Source: Aptenodytes patagonicus
Lineage: Eukaryota > Chordata > Aves > Sphenisciformes > Spheniscidae
Direction: 5' to 3'
Assembly (NCBI RefSeq): GCF_965638725.1
Contig: NC_134949.1
Span: 122,386,294-122,450,293 of the forward strand
Length of the DNA: 64,000 nucleotides
Part shown: positions 1 to 12,703 of the stretch, in pieces
Position numbering within the stretch: position 1 is the first letter of the stretch
Layout of the letters: each line of letters starts with the position of its first letter
Notes under the pieces: model-generated
Databases searched by the model: none
The model's input: the letters and a program-made list of their open reading frames with translations, nothing else
What the model was told of the DNA's origin: nothing
Made by a program: the position numbers and the translations under genes

Positions 1-1074
1 GCGAAGCTAGGGAGACTAGAAAAAGTTGATTTTTTTTTTTTTTTTTTAATACCTTCTAAGATACAGAGCAACCTACTGCCAAAGCACATTATTTTATCAG
101 AAATTGTATTTTTGGTGCTTAATACTGGCTCACAAACCTGCATTTTGCTTTAACCTCATCTCTGTGCTCAGGAGAGAAGCACCCTATATAATGTGAATAG
201 GGGAGATAAACACTACCTGCTGGCAGTCTTTCTACAGCAAAGACTAGTAACTGACAACACAATTCTCCTGTTTCACTGGAATAAGATGACAAACACGGAG
301 AAACAAGGTGCAGAGAATTTGCAACAGAACACAGACAAGAAGTCTAGAATTATTTCTACAAGTGTCTAATGCCAGAAACTAGCTTTGATTTCACAAAGAA
401 AGCTTAGTGCTAGAGCAGGCATGCAAGGATACGATCGGCAGTAAAAGGAAACAGAGGTACTAATGAGGCTGCCCTTTTTCTAACATGATCTAAACATTAA
501 CTGATGCCATTCAGAATTCTGCAAAGGAGTCTTTCATAGAGGTATTTCAAGAAAGCCCCACTTAACGTAAAAATAATTAAACATTTCTCTCCTCACTGAC
601 ATAGCTCCATATGTGTACAGACTTCACAGATACATGACTAAAAAGCAGTGATGCACCATTTCTTCCAGCATTACTGAATGCGCCTACGTTCTGTGACCAA
701 CGTGTGGATATTCCTCTCTTTTGTGAGAGGACAATGCCATCTCTGATCAAATGCACGCCCGATTGAGGGCACCCACGTGTAGAGGGCATGACAAATAAGG
801 CCTGTGGGGTTTCCATAAAAAAGGACGGCAGGAAGCAGACTGCAGGATGCCAGAACAATTCATCCAGCCTGAAGTCCAACCAAGTACTTTCCCGCACTCT
901 CATTTAAAAGGTAAGCATAGTGCCGATCAGACTTACTGGAAGGACAGACAGTACAGAGCCAACCCAAATGCAACAGGTTGGCCACACTCTCACAAGTTGT
1001 TAAATAAACACCTAGCTTTATTATGCAATACTGGGTTTAATATGCTAGAGGGAAGGAATACACTGATACTCTAG
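1..1074. other. non-coding flank, no gene recognised
   Basis: A T-run near 31-47 is followed by unique-looking, moderately AT-rich sequence. The short open frames here match no family I know and lack splice context. By synteny this should lie inside the first intron of TMEM50B, whose coding exons I looked for and did not find. That placement is inference. Confidence 0.4.
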
Positions 1075-1900
1075 AGGGAGGGGACGCCATCCAGAGGGAC
1101 CTTGACAAGCTTGAGGAGTGGGCCCATGCAAACTTCATGAAGTTCAACAAGGCCAAGTACAAGGTCCTGCCCCTGGGTTGGGACAATCCTCAGTATCAAT
1201 ACAGACTTGGGGACAAATGGAATGAGAGCAGCCCCGTGGAAAAAAAAAGACGCGAGCTGGCAACGTGTACTTGCAGTCCAGAAAGCCAATTGCATCCTGG
1301 GCTGCATAACAAGCAGGTCGAGAGAGATGATTCTGCTGCTCTGCTCCGCTCTCGTTGAGACTCCAGCTGGAGTACTGTGTCCAGCTCTGGGGTCCCCAGC
1401 ACAAGACAGACATGGACCTGTTAGAGTGGGTCCAGAGGAGGGCCACAAAGATGGGGGCCTCCCATTTGGGAAGGCTGGAACTCCTCTCCTATGAAGAAAG
1501 GCTGAGAGAGGTGGGGTTGTTCAGCCTGGAGAAGACAAGGCTCCGGGGAGACCTTATTGCAGCCCTTCAGTACATAAAAGAGGCTTGTAAGAAAGATGGA
1601 GAGAGACTTTTTACCAGGACCCGTAGCGACAGAACAAGGGGTAACGGTTTTAAACTGAAAGAGAGAAGGTTTAGATTGGACATAAGGAAGAAATTCTTTA
1701 CGATGAGGGTGGTGAGACACTGGCACAGGTTGCCCAGAGAAGATGTGGGTGCCCCATCATTGGAAGTGTTCAAGGTCAGGTTGGACAGGGCTTTGAGCAA
1801 CCTGATCCAGTGGAATATGTCCCTGCCCATGGCTGCGGTGGTTGGACTGGATGATCTTTGAAGGTCCCTTCCAACCCAAACCATTCGGTGATTCTATGAT
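1075..1900 (+). mobile_element. CR1 LINE fragment, 5'-truncated, sense on plus strand
   Basis: This is the 3' part of a CR1 non-LTR retrotransposon. The stretch from about 1355 to 1861 still reads as the end of the CR1 ORF2 protein, with the typical [19 protein letters not shown] and HWHRLP blocks. It ends in the CR1 3' sequence GGTCCCTTCCAACCCAAACC followed by the terminal ATTCTATGAT at 1891-1900. Upstream of 1355 the frame is disrupted, so the copy is dead. The left edge is approximate. Confidence 0.93.
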
Positions 1901-3550
1901 AATGTTCCATATGTATGTAGTTCTCAACACCCCTAGCAAAAAAGGAAGAAAATAATAATCTATATTTCAACTGTGAAAGACCAGTGACATTGTGAAGCTG
2001 AGTCTCCACCAAGACCACAAAAGCTAGGCTAAAGTTTATCCTCAAATGGGTTAATATGGACCCATAGATAGGTTTTAGCCCAAGTATATCCTACTACGCA
2101 GACAGAAAACTGATGAAGACAGATGCTTTCAGCTGGACTTTCTTACCTGAATAAAGGTACAAAACTCACTCTCCCGGTTTAAACTTTTACATCCACGTAC
2201 TTCACAGCAAGGAAACAGGTAAAACCCCTTGCGTTAGCTGTCCTTCAATGTCCTTCCTACAATCTGTCTCCTCCCCTTTGTCCAAGGGCAGACAGGTTCT
2301 CCCACTGTTCTCAGGAAACATTTCTCACTCATGACCAGTAAACAGAAACACAAGAACACTTTCAACAGCAAACTGGTGACTGAAGAACTAACAAGGACAG
2401 TTACACTCACTGTAAAAATAATACTTGGTAGACGCTAGCACTCAGGTTAAAACAACTAGTACCTTTTTCAGACCAATGAAGTGAAATAAAAACAGAAGAA
2501 TCAGAGCTCAAAATTTTCCTCTGAAAATCAGTTTCTCTCTCCCAAAATGAATTGGTTTCACTTGAACAAAATATTAAAAGCAGTTGCAAGAAAATACAAA
2601 AAGTCCGCAAAAAGAAAACTGTCTTAAGCTGTGCAAGGGCCCTGGAATACCCTCAGGTTAGCAAAGAACGGAACCTCCTATTTCCAAAGAAGAAAGTAAA
2701 AGATAGACGGGAGGAAGAGAAGAAATCTAAAGTCGAGAAGAAAACCCTATTTTCCTCAAAGAAGACAGCATCTTCCACAAGCAACCAATCAGAGCATGCT
2801 TTAAGCCACATACTTTCCCCATATGCATATGCATATATTGCATATATATGCAATATATATATATATATACATATATATTGCATATATATGCATATATTCC
2901 CCATATGCATATACTATGAAAAGGTATTTGGCATGGTCACTGTAAGGAGCTTATGTGAACGTTTCTATTAAGTCCACTGTAGTTTTTTAAAGGGGGATCT
3001 TTAGACCACTCACCCATTTCAGTAATTACATGCAGTTTCACTTTCAGTTTCCCATATACCATAGCACTATGCTATATTGTCCAGTTTTTAAGCATTACAG
3101 AAAGACGGAAGGAGGAAAGAAAGGAACTTTTAAATGAACATATACAAAAATAAGGCTGTGGCAAAATTATTAAACAGGTAATCACCTCACACGAATCTGT
3201 GTGACGCTCAGCCCTAGAGCACTGTGACTGCTGTCTACAGCAAGTATTCTTTAAGAGCGCTATTAAAGTTCGAAGACTTGAGAGAGGCTGAAAAAAAGAT
3301 CAATTCTGCAATAATCCGCAGGCCTATTTTTGCTCATAAGAGTATACTATGTGCATCAATATTTCTTTAATGGGCTAAGCCATGACAGGGCAATATGAGG
3401 CAGAATCCCAAAGCTGCAAAGTCCTGACAGCAATCGTTACGCTGAGGGCAGCATTACTTAGAAAAAATAAGTTACTTTTTTAAAATTTCATCTACGGACC
3501 TCAAACTTTCTGCTCAGACCACCGCTTCCTTTCCCAGGTGCGGGTAACGG
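1901..3550. other. non-coding interval between CR1 and CpG island
   Basis: I see no coding exon here. Open frames at 2407-2971 on both strands are low-complexity, lysine-rich or AT-repeat translations. The only structured element is the AT-rich palindromic repeat at 2819-2913. Confidence 0.4.
2819..2913. repeat. AT-rich CATATG/TATA palindromic simple repeat
   Basis: Alternating purine-pyrimidine tract built of CATATGCATATG, TTGCATATATATGCA and (AT)n units. The TTGCATATATATGC block occurs twice in direct orientation around a central (AT)n and is itself near-palindromic, so the tract could form hairpins or cruciforms. It is probably polymorphic in length. Confidence 0.85.
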
Positions 3551-4207
3551 CAATCTGAGAAAGACCTGACTGTGGCCCTGCAGCGGGGAGGGACGGGCCC
3601 TGCCGCCCCTCCAGGCCACGCCGGCTCCCGCAGACAGGCCCGCGGCTTCCTGCGGCTGAGGCCGCGCTACGGCAAAAGGTCACGGCTCCGGCGTGAGGGG
3701 CAGGGAAGCGCGGCCGGACACCCCCCCGCCCCGAGCCCCTTCGCGCTGCCCCAGACCAGCACCGAAGGGTGCGTGGGAGCCCCGGGCACCGGGCCGGGAC
3801 CGACGGAGCCGCCCCAGGCTCCGAGCGCAGGTGGAGGGAAGAGCCGCTGCTCCCCGTGGCGGGGAGGGGGAGGCTGCGGAGGGTCCCTCGCGGCTTGGCG
3901 AGGAGAGGCGGAGAGAGGCGGCTCCGGGCACTGGGGCGCGCGGGGGCCGTTGGAGGCAAGCGGGCGCGCGCTGCCGCCAGACACGGGTGTCCCGCGCTAC
4001 CCTCCCTCCCGCCAACGCCCGCCCCCGCTGCGGCCGCCCCCGGCTTCGGCGCGCGCGCGGCCCCCCCCCCGCCCCGCCGCCCCTCGCTCCCACCGGCGCC
4101 AGCGGAGCGGCAGGAAAACAACGGCCGCACGTACCCCCCGTCCTGGGCGAGACTCTTCCGCCTGCCGGGAGCGGGGGGCAGAGACCCGCGAGCGACGCGG
4201 CCGCCCG

Positions 4208-4269
4208 CCAATCGGAAGCTAGCGCTGCGCGTCACCGGGGGCTGGGTGAGGACGGGGCGCCACGATTGG
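4208..4269. promoter_or_regulatory. paired CCAAT boxes (NF-Y type)
   Basis: CCAATCGG begins at 4208 and an inverted box (GATTGG) ends at 4269, about 55 bases apart, inside CpG island 1. Paired NF-Y boxes are common in TATA-less CpG-island promoters. Motif match only. Confidence 0.4.
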
Positions 4270-4312
4270 CCGACGCGGCAGCCCACCCCAGCGACGGGAG
4301 CGACCGACTGCA

Positions 4313-4325
4313 GGGGGGGGGGGGG
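4313..4325. repeat. 13-base G homopolymer
   Basis: A run of 13 G residues within CpG island 1. It could support a G-quadruplex on the plus strand and is a likely site of sequencing length error. Confidence 0.8.
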
Positions 4326-4689
4326 CGGCGCAAGCCCCGCCCCTTTTCTTCCTGGGCGGGGAGGTGCCCGGCTGGCCCCGCCCTCCGCCCGCCTTGCCTT
4401 GCCCCCTCCCGCGCCCCGCCAGCGGAGGGAGCCCCGTCAGCCTGCGGGTGCGGTGGCCACATCGGACGCCTACAGCCACCTCCCAAACCGCTTATGGCCC
4501 ACGTCGTCTCGCGCTGTCCCACGAGTGAAGTACCGCGCGCTAACCTCAACATTCTCCAAGCAGCTCCCGTACCGGAACGTACGCACCTCACCCCAAATGG
4601 CTGTTACCCCTCAGCCCCGTGTCTCGTTTGATAAAAATAAACAGAATTAGTAAGTAATTCTGCGTTCCTCTCAGCGGTCCAGGAAGAAG

Positions 4690-4716
4690 CACGTGAATTA
4701 CTTCTTCCCGACGTCA
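4690..4716. promoter_or_regulatory. E-box and CRE-like half of island 1 shore
   Basis: CACGTG at 4690-4695 and GACGTCA at 4710-4716 lie together just outside CpG island 1. They fit bHLH-zip (USF/MYC class) and CREB/ATF binding respectively. Motif evidence only. Confidence 0.3.
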
Positions 4717-6500
4717 CCGCATTTCCCAGCCAGCTTCAACACGGCCCGAGCAGTAGTTGCACCACCGGTACGCCACCCTCATTAGCAGCCTGCTGACGTT
4801 CATGTTCTCGCTCCTCACAGTCCCGTTTCCCGAACGCAGCAAGCGAGCAGGGGCTGGGGACGAGCCAGCGGGGAGCCCCGCCCGGCACTACTCACCCCGG
4901 GGGATCTCTCCGGACCTGCCACGGCCGGGGAGAGCCAAGAGTGTTTCTACACGTTTCGGTTGCGCAATGGATGCGAATAGATGTCTGCTTGCAGCATTGT
5001 TTCGAACGTGCCTGAGACATACCAAGTGACCCCAAATTTTTGACTCTCAGTGAATTCCCTTCATACTTCCCACGCACGGGATTCACTTCTCTTTCTCTGG
5101 CTTTCTGGCCTATTTCTTGCCAAAGCATTGGAAAGGGAGTCATACCAGCACCGGAGGTACCTTAAGAAAGAGCCATCTTCTCGTTAAATACAGACTGTTC
5201 CCTAAAAGATTTCAGGTCAAGATTTTAGAGATACTAAGGGAAAATGCTGCAATTTAATCAATTTAAGTACTGAAGTTAGGAAGGTGATTAGTCTTGAAAA
5301 TTCACACTCTGGTGAATCAATCTGAAAAGCGAGAAGTAGAAATTTAAGAGTGGAACGGGATAAACAAAGAAAGAGGAAGGCATTTTCAAGGATATTGCTC
5401 AAGCACAATGCAGAGCAATATGGGGCACTAAGTAAGAAAAGGAGCACTGTGAGAAAGGCCTATAAAGAGGCAACTGAATGGCAAGAGAATATTCAGTTTC
5501 TCGTTAAAAGGCAGTTTAGCTGTGGCCCCGTGAAATCCCACTCAAAGTTAAAAGCTGTACTCCACGCCCTCGATTCTCAGCTCCCCTCCTTTTTTTCCTT
5601 CAGTTGTATGTGCTCACTGTATTCCACCAGGTCTGGAGCTAAGCCATTGTCTTCTTTTGAAGCAGCTCCTCCTTTCTCACTTTACCTGGCCCAGAGAAGA
5701 GGCTATCCACTGCAGAGAGGATCAATAGGAACAGTTGTTTCTTACTTGTGATGCTCAGAACCGTACCATGAAGAAAAAGTTTGTAACAAAACTCTTGCCT
5801 TGCTGTTCATTGAAAAGGATCACAGCCAACTTTTCTTTGTAATTCACATGTGCCTACTCCCCAGCCTCTGCCCCTGTTAATACGTGTGCCACCATCTTCT
5901 CACCCTCATCTGGAAGCATCACACGCTGTTTGCCTTCCCCCTAATCTCATCTCTCCTTTCCAGACCCTTCCTATCACCCCTCCCACACCCCACGCGTGCA
6001 CACACACATTTCTGTTTTCTTAACAGCTGATCTCAGCTGTGGGAAGGTAAACTGTGCGGTTGCTGCACCCAGGGAAACACAGCTGGTAGGGAAACAACTT
6101 CAGGGGAGACACCACACATCCCCTTCTCCCTCACAGTGGCAGTTTCTCCCACTAAGAATAGAGATTTACCGCTTGCCTTTGTCTCCAACATCATGCCCTG
6201 CTCTTGCTTCTCGTGACTTTTAGTCCTTCTCCCAGCCTTCTCTGTAACTCCACGTGCATCCCGAGAGCCGTCATTACTCTGAAACAGAAAGATATTCAGC
6301 AGGCCTCAACATTTACAGCATAAATAGAAACTCTTCCATTTATAGGATGGCCCGAGACGTTATTTCAGACAGCCTACAGCTGTATGTCTTTTCCTTTTAT
6401 TGGAAAACACTAACCTGTATAATCGTGTAGCTTGTCAATAGTGCTTGAAAGAGCCATCAGACTGTCGGGCAAGAAACAGATTCCCCACCCTGAGAAAAAC

Positions 6501-6578
6501 TGATACCTCAATTAATATAGCCTAATGATAAATATAAATAATATTTTGTCTTTGCATTAAGATGTCACCTAGATGAGC
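6501..6578 (+). repeat. diverged 78-bp repeat, copy A
   Basis: Aligns without gaps to 8134-8211. By hand count about 54 of 78 bases match, with the cores AAATATAAATAA, TTAAGA and CTAGATGAGC shared. I do not recognise the family. It could be two fragments of one old interspersed repeat or a local duplication. Confidence 0.5.
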
Positions 6579-8133
6579 CTTTCAAGCCACAATCCCTATG
6601 ATAATTAGACCAACACATAGGGAGTTCTGGCAATAAGCAACGTGTACTGGCATCTGGAATCAGGAATGATTTCATCCTTTTGAGGACAGTAATAAGATAA
6701 CAGTTATCAAATTCAAATTAACAGTCTAGTGTCAGATAGAAAAATCACTTCTGAAGGCCATTCTCTCCTGGGTTTTTCTAATTCGTATGCAGTACTTGGT
6801 ATTACTTGTTCTAGAAGTACTGACCAAACACTGCTCTTAAGGTTTTGTGAGCTCAGAGCAACAAAAAAATAGACCAGCCCTGCAAAAATATACTCCTCCA
6901 CACACCTGGGGAAAATAAAAATTTAAATTCTTTTTTCATCATCATTGCCGTAAATGTTGAAGAAGTGGATTTTTGTGCCCAGCAATTTTTCATGACAACA
7001 GCGTAAGGCTGATTTAAAGTGCCGAGAGTCAGGTCATACATACTCCATTTAAAACCAAGTAGTTTTAAAAGGAACATAAAAATCACTCAGTGTGCTGACT
7101 TATCCATTATGGCAGCTTAAATATTTAAACTGCAGATACTTATCTTCATCGTGAGCCAAAGTGGATTCCATCAAAGCTGGATTTATCACAATCTGGTTTC
7201 TATTTACTCTTGTGCAATGAATTCAATTTGCAATTAGCTCTTTTTAAAGCTGTCGCTGGATTAGTTTAAACAGCAATTCAGATCCAATTCCTGTAGGTCA
7301 TGATGAGAAGCAAAATCTGATCTTTTTTAAGAGTACTATGTCAAGGGACTTCCATAGAAGTATGTTTAATTTACAGTTTTCATTTAAAGCTAAGTTATTG
7401 AAATAAACAGATATGCATACACACAGCTGCTAAAATGACTGAGGAGCTTATGAGGTCAAAGCCTTCTGGTATCACCTGGTCTAACACCACGATCTCAATG
7501 AATCATATCCGCATCACAAAGGAGAGGACAGCAATCTGAACTCTTACTGAGTCCCCAGAAACAGAGGACTGCCATGTAACCTGATTTTCCTTTCTAAGCA
7601 TTTAGATTGGGGCTACTTATATGGCAGATCAAGACCACACACACATTTTGTTCCCACTTCACCACTATATAGGACTTAACTCCTACATCTGCAAGACACC
7701 CGTTATTTCTTACCATCTTTGCAAACCTGGAGAGCCGCTGAAGAGCACATCAATGGCCGGCTGGCCCAACTGATCTGTGCACCGCTAGCGTACCCCTGCC
7801 TCCTAACTGAATTCAGCAGAGAGGAACTAACAGCCATGATCTAAACCTTTCAGCTAACACCAGGGCACGGCACGGCACAGCACAAGCATCCCAGTGGCAT
7901 GACCTACAGGCAACAGTCTGCCCATAACGCCGTTCTTTTTACTTTTGCCACCTTAATTCCTACAAAAAGGTATGTTAAAGAAAGCTGAGGTTAGCCCTAT
8001 TTTCTAAAACATGACAAACATCTTGTCATTATCACTTATTTGCTGTAACACAAAGGCTCGAAAGACCTAGTGTTTACCAATAAATAAATTATATTCCATC
8101 ATATTACTAGATCATATAATACCCTCTGACAAA

Positions 8134-8211
8134 TGAGACTTCAATTAACTAATTCTACCAACAAATATAAATAACGTTCTGCCTGCATGTTAAGACCTTA
8201 TCTAGATGAGC
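8134..8211 (+). repeat. diverged 78-bp repeat, copy B
   Basis: Partner of 6501-6578 in the same orientation, about 1.6 kb away, ending in the same CTAGATGAGC. Flanks beyond the 78 bp show little obvious similarity. Confidence 0.5.
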
Positions 8212-9179
8212 AAGCGCACAAAGACCAAAAGAAGCACGTATGGTATTATCTGCCCAAAAGCAAACGCATTAACCCAGATGCTGGGGCATCTGCCAAAGGA
8301 TGGTTGTGATCGTCGTCTAGCTTTCATTTCTGAAACTCCGAGAGCGGAAATTCCCCCTCCGTGGCATACCAGAGAACTCTGGGACACCTTCCTACAGACT
8401 GGCCGGGCACTGCACAACTCCTGCACAGGTGGAGACAGCGACAGTCTGAGTCACAGAGGCATGAGTGAGAAGGGGGCCCACACAGATATCGATATATCCA
8501 GTGACACCTTTTCAAAGGCAAAGCCCTCCAGGAAAATCAGATCATGTGGGGAGCTGAGAGGTTACTAAAGGTAAACAACTCTTTGGCATCATGGAGATCT
8601 TCCCATCCCCCAAGACATCGCCCAGAAACTTTAATAGTACAGCAATATTTCACAGAAAGTTCTTCAACGCCAATATTCTAAAATAATTAAATGGTGCAAT
8701 CACTTTTGAAAATTAACATTCCCTTCTCCTCTCACCTCCAAAAAGCCCTGCAACTAGGGTACCGTTTTGGCCAGTCTTCCTTATTTGCTCAGATGCTTTC
8801 TGAGATCTCGTTCTGCGTTCAAAGCCAGATCCAAAAATGGACTTCTGCAGAAGGTACAGTCCAAGTTTAGACATCCAGAACCCTCCCTTCATTCCCATTT
8901 ATTTTAACCTTGAAGATATGAATGTACTTCTAAAAAAACCGCCTGAAACCTGTCAACAATTTATGAGCTGTAAGCATTTAAATAAGAAAGGATAAAGGTC
9001 AAACTAACAGGGCACAGCAAGACTTTTACTTCCACTTTGCCCTTAACGTATTTTTGTTATGCCTCAGTTTCACCTTTCGAAGAGATAACAGACTGTAAAA
9101 GTGATTATACTCTATGCTAAAGTGAAGCGTTAATTTTGAGTTAAGCAGAAGTAAAATGAGCCGCAAGAGGATAACTGAA

Positions 9180-9185
9180 TTTATT
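9180..9185 (-). promoter_or_regulatory. candidate DNAJC28 poly(A) signal
   Basis: AATAAA on the minus strand (TTTATT on plus), about 200 bases past the DNAJC28 stop. It is the best-placed hexamer, and the resulting 3' UTR would be short. Confidence 0.45.
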
Positions 9186-9382
9186 TGTTCCTTAACAATA
9201 TTCACAAATAAATCAATTAAGCACCTGCAAATGCACATCAGACAACCCAATTCCTTTTAACTGGTGTAACAGCGGACAGCTGGATTTTACATTTTCAGTG
9301 TACCTGAAATTTCTCTAGTGCTACAAGTTTCATTAATAAAGTGCATTCAAAATCTTGACAAGACAGAGGAATTAATATTATC

Positions 9383-10501
9383 TTATTTCAATGTAAGGTT
9401 TAACCACTTAAATAGAGAAGACTTCCACCCAAACCTTTTAACATTTTCCTCTTCGTTTTCCTTTGTGTCTGAATTAGAAGCCTCTCTGTTTTCCATCAAA
9501 GCTTCATAAGTCTTTTGTGCTCGAACAATTTCTTTGTCTGCACTGAAGTGCACCATTTGTCTGCTCAGAATAGGAACAACTAAGTTGAAGTTGTCAATTC
9601 TTTTGTTTAATTTCCTGATATCTTCTATAAACTGCTCACAAATACGATTCCATTGCTTTTGCCTATATGGTGTCATTGGCCCTCCGAGCTTACTTCTAGA
9701 TGCCACTATACTCCTCCTTAAGCGCTCAATAGTTTCCCGTATTTCTTTCTGCATCAGGATCCACTCTGGCTGGTATCCATTGTCGATCAGAATCCTGTTC
9801 AAGTTGTGAGTCATAGGGTCGACATGTGGACAGTCTGAAAATTTCTGCAAAGGTTTTCCTTTGCCACGGAGGTTGTCAAAGTCTCCTTTCGCCATCGATT
9901 CCTGGATGAGGTCCTCAACCAACCGTTCAACTGCCTGAGTTATTTTCACCTTTTTGCTCTGCTTCACATCTTTGGCTTTCATTAGGTCAGTCACAGCACA
10001 CTGGCTTTCAAGTCTCTGCTTCCGGTACTCCAACACTTGCTCAGTAGCACGGTCTACTCGAAACTGCATGTATTGCTTTTCTCTTTGGCTTGGTGTTCCA
10101 AAACCGACACCTTCAAAACTCAAGTAGTGTCTATGCTGTGGGGCTTTTGGTTTGAACTGATCTTCCTCCTCTTCATTATTCTCGTTTGCTTTCTTTTTGG
10201 TCGCCGCATCACTGAGCACGACTCTGTACGCTGCTTCTACTTTCATAAATGCTTCGGAATCAGCTGTGGCAGAACCGCTGTCTGGATGGTATTTTTTGGC
10301 AAGACTTCGATACGAGTTTCTGATATCATCAAGGGAACATCCTTCCTCAAGCTCAAGAATTTTGTAAGAGTCCTTGACGTTGCTTTTAGGTTTGTAACCC
10401 GACAACATTCTGTTCCCACAAATGTAGGGAAGCAGCTTCAGGTTTCTTGGAATCATTGCTTGATGTACCATTAAATGATGCCCTACGTTGTTAGTCAGCA
10501 T
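9383..10501 (-). CDS. DNAJC28: DnaJ homolog subfamily C member 28
   Basis: A 372-residue J-protein with its coding region in a single exon, close to the size of mammalian DNAJC28. The first ~40 residues are a basic leader that could target mitochondria. A J domain follows at about 44-100, with the HPD tripeptide at 72-74 that stimulates Hsp70 ATPase. An acidic linker at about 106-113 leads to the DUF1992 domain at about 190-260 (motif [19 protein letters not shown]). The C-terminal third is helical and charged, rich in ERLRRSI- and QKQWNRI-type segments. The family is linked to Golgi/COG-complex trafficking and mitochondria, though its precise role is unsettled. The start ATG precedes an in-frame upstream stop region and suits the family N-terminus. 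The gene points left, away from the GART-like gene, and its 5' UTR exon is probably in the CpG island at 11.96-12.9 kb. Confidence 0.95.
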   Translation of the reverse strand: MLTNNVGHHLMVHQAMIPRNLKLLPYICGNRMLSGYKPKSNVKDSYKILELEEGCSLDDIRNSYRSLAKKYHPDSGSATADSEAFMKVEAAYRVVLSDAATKKKANENNEEEEDQFKPKAPQHRHYLSFEGVGFGTPSQREKQYMQFRVDRATEQVLEYRKQRLESQCAVTDLMKAKDVKQSKKVKITQAVERLVEDLIQESMAKGDFDNLRGKGKPLQKFSDCPHVDPMTHNLNRILIDNGYQPEWILMQKEIRETIERLRRSIVASRSKLGGPMTPYRQKQWNRICEQFIEDIRKLNKRIDNFNLVVPILSRQMVHFSADKEIVRAQKTYEALMENREASNSDTKENEEENVKRFGWKSSLFKWLNLTLK

Positions 10502-11955
10502 GACACAAAGCCACTTTGTATTTCTTCAGATGCAGCTACATTATAAGCAATGACCTATAAACACATTTTTATAAAAACTGTGTTAAATATGCTTTTTAAA
10601 AGAACTTACAGGATTTAAGTCTTATCTTTAACTTGTTGTATTATTTAAAGAAATCCCTACAAAATTTCAGAACAGTATCCAACGTTCTTTTCTTTTACAG
10701 ACTAACATTGAAATCTGCGTTTCTTATTAGTTACTATTGAAGCAGTAGTATTACAATGTAAATGAAAATTAATTCACAGTATAGTTTTCTCCAGGTATAG
10801 CAACAGTAGCATAGGTTTGTTTTGCACTGCAGAATTCCAAAAAGGCCAAAGCTTTGTTGCCTTTCTGCAAACTCAGTGTGATGTAAACTGGAAATACGCT
10901 TTATGTTGAGCGGTAACTCTGCTGAAACAAATCTCTCCCTTTTCCTCTACACACCTACATTCAGCCATCAACTGAATTTTCTATTCACATCCATCAATGC
11001 CTCAAGATCTACTACCTGGTACCTTCTCAAAAGATTTCATTACAGTACCCTTTTGGTACTTTGCAGCAACAACTGAAGTAGCATTCAGATTATAGATTCA
11101 TTTAGATTAACTCTCGTATCCCAGCAGGATACAGGGCTCTCGCATCCTAGCGGCCAACCTCCTTCGTCTGTGCCAGGTAAGGTTATAAAGCTGGAACTCG
11201 GAACAGATCAACAGCAGACAGTATCCCGTTCTGTCATGAATACCAGTGCTTCTGAATGATTTTTGGGAAACAGCAAAAGGAACACCTTTAGCAAATGACA
11301 ACTACGTCTTCACGTAAAATCAAAAGTAGAAAAATGTCATACAAACTGCACACACAATTTACACATCAGCTAACTTCTCTTTATTAATGAAAATCCTAAG
11401 ACAAATGCCGCATACATGGTGCTAAAGAGTCTGCTTTCGCAGAGTCATCAGCGACTGCAACATATCCTTTGCTGACTTCCTTTCCAAACAAAAAATAAGT
11501 TAAATCAAGGCTAAGTTTAAGGAATAAATAGTGTTTATATGTTCTGCATATAACAAACTGCCCTTCTGCACTAACCCGCCTGAAAAGAGATGAGAAAGAT
11601 GTACCTCAGACTGGATGAAATATTGGCTCAATCCTGAATATTTTCAGTTGATTTTGATCCAGGTAAGGTATTAAGTAATCAGCTTGTGGTTATTATAATG
11701 GACCTTATTAATATTTTTTTTTTGTTTATGATACAGATTAGTGATTTCTCTCCTTCCAGGTGGTTGGCAAAGGTAGTACTTTAGTTCCATATGGCCACAA
11801 AAATCCACTAACAACTACCTGAATGGAAAGATCAACGGATAGTCTCTCGAAATTCAACATACTGCTCAGAAGCAGCCTTTCTCATAATTCTGTAGACTTG
11901 ATTTTAACATATTTGTGCTTAAAAAACTGTATCAAACTGTATGTATAGCACTCAC
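10502..11955 (-). other. probable 5' intron of DNAJC28
   Basis: Lies between the single coding exon and a good minus-strand donor, GTGGC|GTGAGTGC, at the edge of the second CpG island (exon boundary at 11956, GT at 11955-11954). The matching acceptor just above the ATG is not clear to me; CTGAAG near 10526-10531 is one option. No other gene is visible in the interval. Confidence 0.45.
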
Positions 11956-12703
11956 GCCACGGCACCGGCGCCTGAGGCGGGATTTTTATTCCCCAGCCGA
12001 CTGAATTCAGCTCTCCCCGGCGGGGCTAGGTAAGGGGGGGGGACAAGGCGGAGGAGGGCGGCGTCACCGAACGGCGCGCCCCGCCCCCCTCCCCCGCCGG
12101 GCCTGGCGCACGAGACGGCCTTCCGCCCCCACGGCTCCGCGCGCGCCCCGCTGCCGTCAAGAGCCCCAACGGCTGCCCCCCGACCGCCGCCCCGCGCGGG
12201 CTGTGGGGACAAGGACGGGCTCCCGCCCCGGGAACGGGCGAGCGCCCTGAAGCGGTGTGCCGCAGGGGGGCTGAGGAGAGCAGTTACCGGCACGCGAGGA
12301 GCCAGGCGCTCGGCATCCCACCCTCCCCTTAACGGCTGTTTTGTGGGGCGGGGGAGGCGCCCCGCCCCGCGACGCGCACTTTTTCGCCCAGCGCCCCGCT
12401 GCCCAGCACCCCCGCCTCACCTGCTCCCCGCCGCCGCCCGCCCTTCCCCCTCCCGCACAGCGACGCAGGCCCGAGGGGGCGCGGCAAGCGCGGGCCCAGG
12501 GGCAGAGCGCCAACGATGGAGCAGGAGGAAGAGGAGGGGCGACGGCTTTTACCCTTCGCTCAAGGACGTCTAACGGCAGAAGGGGCGCATGTGTGAGCGG
12601 GAAGGCCGGCCCGCCCCCGCGCCCTGCCGCGCCGCTCACCAGCGGGGGGAGCCCGAGGCCTGCCGCAACCGCGCGCCGCCGCCCGCCGCCGCCGGCGCGG
12701 AGC

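Larger units (their letters stand above)
3560..4640 (-). promoter_or_regulatory. CpG island 1, candidate TMEM50B promoter
   Basis: This kilobase is very GC- and CpG-rich in an otherwise AT-rich neighbourhood, with two CCAAT-type boxes (4208-4212 forward; 4265-4269 as ATTGG) and a 13-G run at 4313-4325. It stands about 4.5 kb past the 3' end of DNAJC28. In human, TMEM50B lies on the same strand downstream of DNAJC28, so its promoter should be about here with the gene running left out of the window. A plausible minus-strand exon 1 donor reads GGGG|GTACGTGC near 4126-4133. No coding exon is visible, so the assignment rests on synteny. Long open frames across the island are GC artefacts. Confidence 0.5.
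4717..9179. other. intergenic DNA between CpG island 1 and DNAJC28 3' end
   Basis: No coding exon, RNA gene or complete mobile element is recognisable over about 4.5 kb. It includes a pyrimidine-rich stretch near 5870-6240, a short GGCAC repeat near 7864-7882, and a diverged 78-bp duplicated segment (6501-6578 and 8134-8211). Confidence 0.45.

Noticed and set aside
1355-1861. 168-codon open frame as a host gene
   Set aside because: The sequence is the C-terminal part of CR1 ORF2, a known retrotransposon, followed by the CR1 3' end.
3501-4650. Long overlapping open frames of 200-310 codons on both strands
   Set aside because: They are Pro/Arg/Gly/Ala-rich translations of a CpG island, exist in many frames at once, and match no protein family.
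10037-10474. 145-codon plus-strand open frame
   Set aside because: It is the antisense shadow of the DNAJC28 coding region, which has clear J and DUF1992 domains.
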